From Candidatus Zixiibacteriota bacterium (GTDB lineage Bacteria > Zixibacteria > MSB-5A5 > GN15 > FEB-12): DNA of 64,000 nucleotides. The notes below the pieces were generated by a model. That model was not told where the DNA came from. It ran no database searches and saw nothing but the letters and a program-made list of their open reading frames with translations. The DNA lies in contig JBFMDV010000020.1 of NCBI GenBank assembly GCA_040753875.1, positions 1 through 64,000 on the forward strand, written 5' to 3'. The first letter of the stretch is position 1, and every line of letters starts with the position of its first letter. The position numbers and the translations under genes were made by a program. Below, in pieces: positions 16,988 through 24,192 of this stretch.

Positions 16988-18685
16988 TCAGTGTCCGATC
17001 ACACCGCTGAGATAGAGTATCAGCAGTGTAATCACCAGGATACTGATGCCGCCAACGGCAAGAACCCAGATCGGTACTCTCCGCCTTGCTGCCTCTTCCG
17101 GCTCCTCGATCGGCGAATGTTCGCGCTCGTCAATCGCGCGGAGGAACTCCTCCCAATCGATCAGCACTTGCTCGCAACTCTGGTACCTGTTTCCTACCCT
17201 GACAGCCAGAAGCCGCTCGAGGATTGACGTGACCCCTTCGGGTAGCATACGCTGCGCTTCGCCCAAATTCAGATTGTCGCGCGGGTCATATTCCGGTGTC
17301 CTCCCAAGCAGCAATTGATGCAGGATAACGCCAACGGCATAGATATCGGCGGCCTTAGAGACTTTCCGTTCCGGCGCCATGTACCAGTTTCTCTTGCCGG
17401 TGCCGTTGTAATGAGCCGGCATCCCAAAGTCGGTCAGCTTGACCACATCGGCGGTATCAAACAGCACGTTGGACGGACGAACGTCGCCGTGAATGATGTT
17501 GTTCTTGTGCGCGAAATCCAGTCCGCGGGCGATCTGCACCACTACTTCCATCGCTTTGCGCCACGGATACACCCGAACCATCCGGTCGGCCAACGACCCA
17601 CCCGGCGCATACTCACAGATAATGACAGTGGATTTATTGTCTCCCCCGGCGCCGAAGACCGGGTTGATATTCACATGTTTGAGGGACTTCAGCAGCTTGG
17701 CTTCTTTACGTCCCTGCTCCCCCCGGCTGTGTTTCTTCAGGATGTACAGCTTCTTGTTCGCTTTGTTCTCGACCAAAATGGTCGAGCCAAACTTACTTTC
17801 CTTGATGGTATCCAGATACCGACAGTTACCGATGAACGAGTCTGCACCGGAGACTGAGGTATCATCGTTGGGCAGTCCCGACCGCGCCCCACCCATGATC
17901 TCCAGCAGGGCATCTTTGAGTTCTACCGCCGTCTGATACCGGTCCTTCGGTTCCTGCGCCAGGCACTTCTGAATGATTGTGTCGAAGGCCGATGGCAGCG
18001 AGGAGTTGATCTCCGAGGGCAGTTTGAACCTTCCCTGCGGCTTGCGACCGGTCAGAATTTCGTAGATGATGATTCCCAGCGAATACAGGTCTGTTGTTTG
18101 GTCGACATTGGTCGAGCTGATCTTCTGCTCCGGCGACATATACGCCATCGTTCCCATAATGACATCGCCGGAGGTTACTTCGGTGTCCGGCATCCCCACG
18201 ATCTGCGCGATGCCGAAATCCGCGACGCGGGCATTCCCCTGGCGGTCGATCAGCACGTTGGTCGGTTTGATATCGCGGTGCACCACGCCATTCTTGTGCG
18301 CATAATCGAGCGCCTTGCACACCTGAACGACCACATCCAGTTTGACATTGAGCGGGATCTTCTGAGAATCGATCACTTCGCGGAACGAGGCACCGTCGAC
18401 ATACTCCATGACGAAATAGTACCGCCCGCCCGCTTTTCCCCGGTCGATAATGTGCACGATATTGGGGTGGCTCAGCTTGGCGATAACCAACGATTCTCGT
18501 TCGAAACGTCTGACAATGTCGGGGTCGTTGATAAGCTTGCCGGAAAGGACTTTGATCGCAACATCGCGATTGAGTGATTCCTGGCGCCCTTTGTAGATTT
18601 CGGCAATGCCGCCCTGACCGATCTTTCCGGTCAACACGTAATCCCCGATCTTGACTGTCCTATCGTCCTGAACTACCTGCGCCAT
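16988..18685 (-). CDS. Membrane serine/threonine kinase with two kinase domains
   Basis: 565 residues. Kinase domain 1 (about 14-265) is complete: glycine loop GKIGQGGIAEIYKG, lysine K45 in VAIKVL, HRDIKPTNV with D138, DFG at 156-158, and GTMAYMSPE. Kinase domain 2 (about 284-515) is divergent. It lacks a glycine loop (KESKFGSTILVE), keeps a lysine in YILKKH, has HGDVRPSNV instead of HRDxKxxN, and keeps TDFG and MAPE. A single membrane helix (about 538-560) is followed by only about five outside residues, so there is no sensor domain of the PASTA kind. The ATG at 18685 follows GGAG, rather than an in-frame start at 18700. Tandem kinase domains in one chain suggest autoregulation. The targets are unknown. 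The gene begins about 20 bases past the terminator of the upstream gene. Confidence 0.88.
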   Translation of the reverse strand: MAQVVQDDRTVKIGDYVLTGKIGQGGIAEIYKGRQESLNRDVAIKVLSGKLINDPDIVRRFERESLVIAKLSHPNIVHIIDRGKAGGRYYFVMEYVDGASFREVIDSQKIPLNVKLDVVVQVCKALDYAHKNGVVHRDIKPTNVLIDRQGNARVADFGIAQIVGMPDTEVTSGDVIMGTMAYMSPEQKISSTNVDQTTDLYSLGIIIYEILTGRKPQGRFKLPSEINSSLPSAFDTIIQKCLAQEPKDRYQTAVELKDALLEIMGGARSGLPNDDTSVSGADSFIGNCRYLDTIKESKFGSTILVENKANKKLYILKKHSRGEQGRKEAKLLKSLKHVNINPVFGAGGDNKSTVIICEYAPGGSLADRMVRVYPWRKAMEVVVQIARGLDFAHKNNIIHGDVRPSNVLFDTADVVKLTDFGMPAHYNGTGKRNWYMAPERKVSKAADIYAVGVILHQLLLGRTPEYDPRDNLNLGEAQRMLPEGVTSILERLLAVRVGNRYQSCEQVLIDWEEFLRAIDEREHSPIEEPEEAARRRVPIWVLAVGGISILVITLLILYLSGVIGH

Positions 18686-18702
18686 CGTTGCTCCAACCAA
18701 CC

Positions 18703-18738
18703 AAAAAGAAAGGGATAACCGCTTGAGCGGCTATCCCT
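18703..18738 (-). terminator. Intrinsic terminator of the cohesin-like/sorting-domain gene
   Basis: AGGGATA (18711-18717) and TATCCCT (18732-18738) enclose an inner CCGC/GCGG stem with a TTGA loop. On the minus strand the stem is followed by a T-rich tract (TTCTTTTT). Confidence 0.85.
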
Positions 18739-18767
18739 TACTAAATCGGCAGTAATGACCTAATGGT

Positions 18768-19622
18768 TTATTTCACCAGGATCATCTTTTTCGTTTCCGA
18801 ACCCAAATCATGAGTCAGCCGGTAGAAGTAGACGCCGCTCGGTTGACGCGAGGCATCGAACGTAACCTGATGTACCCCAGCGTCTACCCGACGGTCCACT
18901 AATGTCGCCACCCGCTGGCCCAGTACATTGAAGACCTCCAGCGTGACGTGACTGGCTCGGGGGAGAGCATAGGAGATCACCGTGGATGGGTTAAATGGGT
19001 TCGGGTAGTTCTGGCCAAGAGCGAACTCCTCGGGAAGCAGGCCTTTGTCATCCCCAAGCGCTGTCGGCACCATAACACGCACGTAACCGGCCGAGAAGGC
19101 AGGGAAATACGCAGTCCCTTGGTCATCGCTGAAATTGCTCTGATCCCAGTAGTGTATCGTATCTGGACCCATCACGACAATCGAATCGAGGTTGATGGAG
19201 TCGATCGGGACAACCCCTGACTGCGCGTTGCCGCTCAGACTGAAAAAGAGACGGCAGATCAACCCGCTCGGATCGGTTATCGTGGGAATTGGATTTTGAA
19301 ACGGTGGAATATACAGGACATGAACCGTATGGGCGCTCGGATCAATTATGGCAGTTCCAGTGAAACTGGCCGGCAAGAGCGAGCCGATGAACGATACGGA
19401 ATCAAGAGATAGTTCCGGACTTGCAAATTTCAGTGGAATCGACAACGCCGCGATGCCTATGTTGTTGTTGGTTAGGGTAACACCCAAGTTGAATTTATTG
19501 CCCGGCTGGACCTGAATCGTGTCTACTGAAACCACCCCATCGTATGGCGGCGGCACCGCCAAAGCGGCGCCGCTTGCCAACACCAGAAGCGGCAGTACAA
19601 GCGACTTCGTTAACGACCTCAT
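18768..19622 (-). CDS. Secreted cohesin-like protein with T9SS-type C-terminal sorting domain
   Basis: About 284 residues. The ATG at 19622 is chosen because AAAGGATGG lies about 9 bases upstream and a signal peptide (KSLVLPLLVLASGAALA) follows. The mature N-terminal half (VDTIQVQPGNKFNLGVTLTNN, LSIPLKFASPELSLDSVSF) looks like a cohesin-type beta sandwich. Cohesins bind dockerins, and two dockerin-like proteins are encoded elsewhere in the window. The last 85 residues (GQNYPNPFNPSTVISYALP, VTLEVFNVLGQRVATLVD, HQVTFDASRQPSGVYFYRL, KKMILVK) are a FlgD-Ig-like/type A sorting domain, known as a type IX secretion signal in FCB bacteria. It is a single gene with its own terminator. Its ligand is unknown. 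Confidence 0.8.
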   Translation of the reverse strand: MRSLTKSLVLPLLVLASGAALAVPPPYDGVVSVDTIQVQPGNKFNLGVTLTNNNIGIAALSIPLKFASPELSLDSVSFIGSLLPASFTGTAIIDPSAHTVHVLYIPPFQNPIPTITDPSGLICRLFFSLSGNAQSGVVPIDSINLDSIVVMGPDTIHYWDQSNFSDDQGTAYFPAFSAGYVRVMVPTALGDDKGLLPEEFALGQNYPNPFNPSTVISYALPRASHVTLEVFNVLGQRVATLVDRRVDAGVHQVTFDASRQPSGVYFYRLTHDLGSETKKMILVK

Positions 19623-19931
19623 ACCAACCATCCTTTCAATATACTCATCACGCACTTGTTCACAACTTGCTCAACGCCGATTTCTCTTAATACCAGGCGC
19701 TATACCTTCCTTGCGCAAAGAGTATGCCACCGTTCCGATGCTGCAAGTTTTAGCGGTCCCAGCATCGCGAGACTACAGCTATCAGCGTAACAATTTGCTA
19801 CACAGTAGGTTACATGAAAGCGTAACAGTCAGGCGCCAGCGGGGTTGTTAGAAACAGGTACTCGAAGGCAGAACTGTCGTGCGCAATAGCGTGCTTATGG
19901 GAAATGACATGCAAATGCGAGGTTCAGAATG

Positions 19932-19974
19932 GTAGGTCGGGGTCCGAGGTCGATTCGACCGAGAAACCCGACAT
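19932..19974 (+). repeat. 43-base stem-loop repeat, copy A
   Basis: The element runs from GTAGGTCGGG to GAGAAACCCGACAT. An outer stem (GTCGGG/CCCGAC) encloses an inner stem GGTCG-ATT-CGACC. A second copy at 53385-53427 differs at only four positions, two of which are a compensating pair in the inner stem (T-A here, C-G there). Confidence 0.85.
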
Positions 19975-19985
19975 CGGATGCATAA

Positions 19986-20015
19986 TGTCATGCCAGCGTA
20001 CGCTGGCATCCAGCC
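19986..20015 (+). repeat. 30-base palindromic repeat, copy 1
   Basis: TGTC precedes the perfect 20-base palindrome ATGCCAGCGTACGCTGGCAT, and CCAGCC follows it. The same ends, TGTCAT and CCAGCC, frame a second palindrome at 20207-20236 whose stem has changed on both sides. Confidence 0.85.
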
Positions 20016-20206
20016 CCAGCGGTTGACTGGCCCACAGCTTTCGGTGGGGTGACGCACTTGAGCTGTGGGTCAAAACGCTGGGACCAATCAAAGTTGTCCT
20101 GAGCGCAGTCACAGGCTTGCAGTGGGATTCTTCACTGCATAATTGCCTTGGCGTGACGCACTGAGCGGAGACGGAGCGCGATCCTCTGTCTGCCGTTCTC
20201 TCGTTG

Positions 20207-20236
20207 TGTCATTTCCGCGCACGCGGAAATCCAGCC
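20207..20236 (+). repeat. 30-base palindromic repeat, copy 2
   Basis: TGTC and CCAGCC flank the palindrome ATTTCCGCGCACGCGGAAAT, which has two unpaired bases at its centre. It abuts the stop codon of the pseudo-HtrA gene. The stem differs from copy 1 at paired positions, so pairing is kept while the sequence is not. It resembles the NTCATTCCCGCG...CGCGGGAATCCAG class of dispersed repeats known in many bacteria, and could also stop transcription of the gene. Confidence 0.8.
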
Positions 20237-21706
20237 TTACTGATTCCAATCGGTCTTGATATTGACGAACATGGTCTTGTTGTCACGCCAGATGAAACAG
20301 ATCACCTCTCGAGGAAGCGCGCTTTCAATGGCTTCAACTGCCGCTTTCACATCATCGATCGAATTGATCGTGGTCGTGCCTATCTTTTGGAGAACATCAC
20401 CGATCTGCAATCCGCCTACCGAGGCCAGGCCGCCGGGCTTGAGTTCCGATACCACCACTCCCTGCAGACTGCCGACATCGACGTTGAACGCCATGTAATC
20501 GGAGAACACCAGGTTTCTCACGGAAAATTCGAGCGACTTGCTCTGGTACTCCGGCGCGTCGGTGGCCGTCAGCGGCGCCGCCTCAAGGGTAGCCAGGATC
20601 CGAAGCGTATCGATCCCGAAGTCATGTGGACGATAGACTGTAAATTCGATCGAGGTTCCCGGCGCCATTTCAGCGATATGTCGCTGGAACACCGGCAGCT
20701 TCTCATCTGAGTCGATGTCCATCGGTTGGCCGTTTAATTCATAGATGATATCCCCAATCAGCAAACCTGCCTTTTCGGCCGGAGAGCCCTTCATGACGTC
20801 GTTAACGATTATCCCTCCGGGCGCTGTCACACCAAGGAATTCCGCTATATCCTTGGTGAGTGCTTGCAGTGTGATCCCCAGCCAGGCGCGGTCCTCCTCT
20901 CCCTTGCGCGGCGGCGCCGCAATCATCTTCTGTAGACGCTCGCCGGTCACCACCCCAAGCATCGGGATATCGAACTGGTTAAAGGACTCCAACATGCCGC
21001 CGGCATCGGTGTTCACCGAACCCGGGTCCATAAGTGCTCCCAGGACACCCACCGGGACTAACTGGTCGTCGAAAAGCACGCCCGCCATTTCCGTCGGGTT
21101 GAACCCGACCGTAAGTGGGAATCGTTCCGGCTGCTCAACTATGGTTGAGATCATTCCGATGTCCGCTGCAATCGGCGGGTTCACGAACTCCGGCAGGAGC
21201 ATGTAAAGTGCCAGCCAGGAACCGACTTTGAATTGCAGGTTGGAGGTAAACCTAACCGGTTTGAAGCGACCGGCAGTGTCCCCGGTAATGCGGGCAAAAC
21301 CGAGCTTGGTAAACCGATCGATACCGACGAACTCAGCCGAGTACTTCTTGCCGGCGAAGGTGCTCACCTCGATCTTCGTGGGCGTGGTTTTCATGGTGAA
21401 CCCTGACATGGCGGCAAAGGGGTGCTCGGTGGAAAGGAAACTGCCGTCGAACACAACCAAGCCATCTTCGGAGACAACGGTACCCAATACTCGCTGCTCC
21501 TGCTCATTGGTCTGCATGCCCATCGATATCTCAACTTTGATCTTCATGATAACAGTGAATTCGCGGACCATCTGCTGCAGCCGATCAAACTCAAAATTCT
21601 GGGCAGCACCTCGTTGCGAGACGCCAAGCGTCAGAACAAGGGCAGTCAAGAGCCCAGCCGAGCCGAACCCTCGCCTCGGCATGACCCTATTCATTCGATT
21701 CAGCAC
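20237..21706 (-). CDS. Catalytically dead HtrA-like protein with two PDZ domains
   Basis: 489 residues with a signal segment (GSAGLLTALVLTLGVSQRGAAQ), a degenerate trypsin-like domain (about 50-250) and two PDZ domains (about 275-370 with RAWLGITLQAL and 395-485). The fold can be followed against the active neighbour: GTVVSEDGLVVFDGSF replaces the histidine strand, IDRFTKLGFARI replaces the aspartate strand (Lys134 at the aspartate site), and GFNPTEMAGVLFDD replaces NPGNSGGPL. All three catalytic residues are thus absent while the PDZ domains remain good. GTG 21706 follows AAGGA and lies 20 bases inside the upstream active HtrA gene, so the two are coupled. It may be a substrate-binding or regulatory partner of that protease. 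It is not a broken gene: the frame is open over its full length. Confidence 0.85.
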   Translation of the reverse strand: MLNRMNRVMPRRGFGSAGLLTALVLTLGVSQRGAAQNFEFDRLQQMVREFTVIMKIKVEISMGMQTNEQEQRVLGTVVSEDGLVVFDGSFLSTEHPFAAMSGFTMKTTPTKIEVSTFAGKKYSAEFVGIDRFTKLGFARITGDTAGRFKPVRFTSNLQFKVGSWLALYMLLPEFVNPPIAADIGMISTIVEQPERFPLTVGFNPTEMAGVLFDDQLVPVGVLGALMDPGSVNTDAGGMLESFNQFDIPMLGVVTGERLQKMIAAPPRKGEEDRAWLGITLQALTKDIAEFLGVTAPGGIIVNDVMKGSPAEKAGLLIGDIIYELNGQPMDIDSDEKLPVFQRHIAEMAPGTSIEFTVYRPHDFGIDTLRILATLEAAPLTATDAPEYQSKSLEFSVRNLVFSDYMAFNVDVGSLQGVVVSELKPGGLASVGGLQIGDVLQKIGTTTINSIDDVKAAVEAIESALPREVICFIWRDNKTMFVNIKTDWNQ

Positions 21707-23063
21707 CTGATTTCCTTTCCGCCTTCACGACCACCAGTCGATTGGCTCCCCCGCGTCGGACCGCCAGCAGCACTTTCTCCATTCCCTGCTGGACCAGTTC
21801 ATTGTACCACTGCACGAATTCCGGCAGTGTATTCACATCTTGCTTGTTGACACTTACTATAACATCGCCGGGCCGCAATCCCCCCTGGTCCCCTGCGCCG
21901 ACCCGTTTGACTCCCGTGACAAAGACACCGATTGTATCCTTGAGTTGATTCTCGAGTTGCATCTGGCGCGTCAGTCCCTTCACCGTGAATCCCCAGCCGG
22001 CGCACTCAAAGTCCTCGCCCTGCAGATCCCCCAGCGCCTTGGTGGTCACACGTACGGAGTATTCCTGGTCGTTGCGCCGCACGCGGAAATCGATCACGGA
22101 ACCCGGCTTTTTGCTGGCGATCTTTTTGTAGAATGCCGGCAACTCCTCGACAAACCGCGCCGAAACCGGCTGCCCATCCATTTCCACCACCACGTCTCCG
22201 GCTTTCAAAAGAGCCGCCTCAGCTGGAGAGCCGCCATCGATCGACGCGATCAGCACCCCCGAGGTGCCGTTGGTACCGAAATAGTTCTCCAACTCCTGAA
22301 GTGCCTGGCAGTGAACGCCAATCCAACTGCGTGTCACCCGCCCACTCAAGAGGATCGCCTGCGTGACTTCTTTCACGATATTGATCGGAATGGCGAACCC
22401 GAGATTGTTGGCAAACATTGTGGCGCGAGAGTTGATACCGATAACGCGACCCGTCATGTCCACCAGCGGACCGCCCGAATTGCCCGGATTGATGGCGGCA
22501 TCGGTCTGGATCCACAGGTTGTAAATACCCGTCTGCTCGCCGGTAGGGAGCCGCACATCAGAGGAAAAGTACCGGTCTTTCGTAGAGATGACGCCGGCCG
22601 AGACCGTTCGCGATAATGAGAGGGGTGAACCCATGGCCATAACATACTGGCCCACCTGCAAGGAATCGGAATCGCCAAACTCCGCCACGTGCAGTTTTCC
22701 CTTGTATTCGTTCAGATTCAACTTGATGACGGCTATATCGGTCGGCGGGTCCCCGCCGATGAACTGAGCTGACACCTGTTCCTTGTCGCTGAGCGTGCAA
22801 ATGATCCGTACTGCCTTGCCGGCGACATGATAGTTGGTAACGACGTAACCGTCGCGGTGAAAGATCACGCCCGACCCTATCACTTCCTGCTTCTTCAATT
22901 CCCCCGTGTGGTAGTCCTTCACGACCGGTTGCACGTGCACCAACGCCGGGAGCACCCGGTCTCTGGCCATATACAACTCATTTTGGGTCGTCAATCCGAC
23001 CGCGGTCGCGTTGCTCCAGGCAAGACCGACGAGGAAACCGACTATCTTCACCATTCTGATCAA
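21687..23063 (-). CDS. HtrA family serine protease with two PDZ domains
   Basis: 458 residues exported by an N-terminal signal (MVKIVGFLVGLAWSNATA). The protease domain is intact: H79 in VVTNYHV, D109 in PPTDIAVIKL and S196 in INPGNSGGPLVD. PDZ domains follow at about 245-345 (RSWIGVHCQALQ, GGSPAEAALLKAGDVVVEMDG) and 355-445 (GGLRPGDVIVSVNKQDVN). Both PDZ loops are normal. It is the first gene of a two-gene unit with the dead paralogue and lies directly downstream of the ECF/toastrack operon, from which it is separated by a terminator. The start is TTG 23063 or ATG 23054; neither has an ideal Shine-Dalgarno spacing. A role in envelope protein quality control follows from the family. Confidence 0.92.
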   Translation of the reverse strand: MIRMVKIVGFLVGLAWSNATAVGLTTQNELYMARDRVLPALVHVQPVVKDYHTGELKKQEVIGSGVIFHRDGYVVTNYHVAGKAVRIICTLSDKEQVSAQFIGGDPPTDIAVIKLNLNEYKGKLHVAEFGDSDSLQVGQYVMAMGSPLSLSRTVSAGVISTKDRYFSSDVRLPTGEQTGIYNLWIQTDAAINPGNSGGPLVDMTGRVIGINSRATMFANNLGFAIPINIVKEVTQAILLSGRVTRSWIGVHCQALQELENYFGTNGTSGVLIASIDGGSPAEAALLKAGDVVVEMDGQPVSARFVEELPAFYKKIASKKPGSVIDFRVRRNDQEYSVRVTTKALGDLQGEDFECAGWGFTVKGLTRQMQLENQLKDTIGVFVTGVKRVGAGDQGGLRPGDVIVSVNKQDVNTLPEFVQWYNELVQQGMEKVLLAVRRGGANRLVVVKAERKSGAESNE

Positions 23064-23147
23064 ATCTACATTCCTGCTTTCCGCCGCTTATAACATCGGC
23101 ATCACCATTTGGTTCAAACGGCCGTCATCGACCGCCGGCAAAGCGAG

Positions 23148-23177
23148 AGTATAGGATGTTCTTCTAATCTTCAGCAA
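23148..23177 (-). promoter_or_regulatory. Candidate promoter of the HtrA/pseudo-HtrA pair
   Basis: On the minus strand TTGCTG (23177-23172) is followed after 18 bases by TATACT (23153-23148). The -10 is good and the -35 weak. It lies between the terminator at 23217-23245 and the htrA start. Confidence 0.5.
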
Positions 23178-23216
23178 GGCCATTCTTTGCGTTTGCACGG
23201 CGTTCGGCATGTGGCA

Positions 23217-23245
23217 AACAAAAAGGCCGCCCGGCAAGGCGGCCT
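23217..23245 (-). terminator. Intrinsic terminator of the ECF/toastrack operon
   Basis: AGGCCGCC (23224-23231) pairs with GGCGGCCT (23238-23245). On the minus strand the stem is followed by a run of T residues, 20 bases past the stop of the last toastrack gene. Confidence 0.88.
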
Positions 23246-23264
23246 CATACGGACAAATCGCAGG

Positions 23265-24116
23265 TCATTTCTTCCAACGAAAATCGACTGACCCCATGCC
23301 GACATCCAGGCGCATAACCAGGCGGTCCTTCGCATTCTCAAAGTCAGGCGTTTCCCATACGTCGTCTGACACCTTGTCAAGGTCGCCACCGTCGATATCG
23401 ACCGAGGAAAACCAGTTGTCGTCTTCAGTCTCCACCCGAACGGCCAACCCTCTCGGCAGGATGATGTCCGCGGAGCCCAGACCGATCTCGATCTTGGCTT
23501 CGGATTCGCCGTGGTACTCGCCCCGGAAATCCATATCGAAGGAGCCGGCGCCGCCGGAGAACTTGAGGTACTCGAAATTCGCGTTCCCCAGGTTGATCAA
23601 TTTGAGGCTTGATGCGCCCGCCTCGATTCTCATCTCGCGCAGACGCTCCGGATTCGGCCTCGAGAAGTCGATCGTCCCGGATGCTGCCCCCACTTCAAGC
23701 TTCAACTCCGTCAACGATAACCCACCCAGGTCGATCTCGGCGTCACACGCGCCTATTTCGAACTTCGCGTCAAGCGGGTACTTCCGCGGCAACACCAGAT
23801 CCCACCGGTTGTCATTGGTGTTCACATTGCGGTGGCGTTTCCATTCGCTGTCCAGCCGCAGATAGCCGGTGGAGCCTTTGACTTCATACTCGACATCATA
23901 ATCGACCCGACGAGGGTCGTAGGCAACATTCAGACGCGCCGCGTCAGGGATATCTCCCGGATTGATGATCAGCTCCCCCGCTCCAAATGAACAGTTCATC
24001 GAAAGCCGATCCGCCCCATGGATTACAACCGTCTCCGTTTTGTGCTCCAGCGCGCCGCCGACTGCGCCGGAAGCCAATGTCGCCCCCACGAACAGCGACA
24101 AAATCGCTCGCCACAT
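23265..24116 (-). CDS. Secreted toastrack protein (LiaF C-terminal/DUF2154-like)
   Basis: 283 residues with a short signal peptide (MWRAILSLFVGATLASGAVGG) and then a repetitive beta structure. Short strands with glycine-rich turns recur, each ending in a similar phrase (LSMNCSFGAGELIINPGD, AKFEIGACDAEIDLGGL, KLEVGAASGTIDFS, MRIEAGASSLKLINLG, KFSGGAGSFDMDF, KIEIGLGSADIILP, MRLDVGMGSVDF). This is the toastrack pattern known from LiaF and DUF4097 proteins, which are linked to envelope-stress responses. No membrane span other than the signal is present, so it is periplasmic. It is the last gene of a four-gene operon led by an ECF sigma factor and carries the second toastrack domain of that operon. 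The binding partner is unknown. Confidence 0.78.
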   Translation of the reverse strand: MWRAILSLFVGATLASGAVGGALEHKTETVVIHGADRLSMNCSFGAGELIINPGDIPDAARLNVAYDPRRVDYDVEYEVKGSTGYLRLDSEWKRHRNVNTNDNRWDLVLPRKYPLDAKFEIGACDAEIDLGGLSLTELKLEVGAASGTIDFSRPNPERLREMRIEAGASSLKLINLGNANFEYLKFSGGAGSFDMDFRGEYHGESEAKIEIGLGSADIILPRGLAVRVETEDDNWFSSVDIDGGDLDKVSDDVWETPDFENAKDRLVMRLDVGMGSVDFRWKK

Positions 24117-24192
24117 GCCGGTCCTTCTTTCTCTTCGGTGATTATCCGACTGGCTTATCTACGTGGAAGCGGCAGGCAATGTTTCCGGATAG

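Larger units (their letters stand above)
19623..20206 (+). other. Intergenic region with clustered hairpin repeats, no gene
   Basis: This 584-base stretch has no convincing reading frame. It holds one copy of the 43-base stem-loop repeat also found near 53.4 kb and one copy of a 30-base palindromic repeat whose second copy begins at 20207. It also has two GTGACGCACT segments (about 20050 and 20153) and a CTGAGCGGAG module at 20161 that recurs at about 53522. The leader of the cohesin-like gene lies at its left edge. Confidence 0.7.

Noticed and set aside
19848-20112. Short minus-strand frames over the repeat cluster (69 and 62 codons)
   Set aside because: They translate the palindromic repeats themselves and have no other support.
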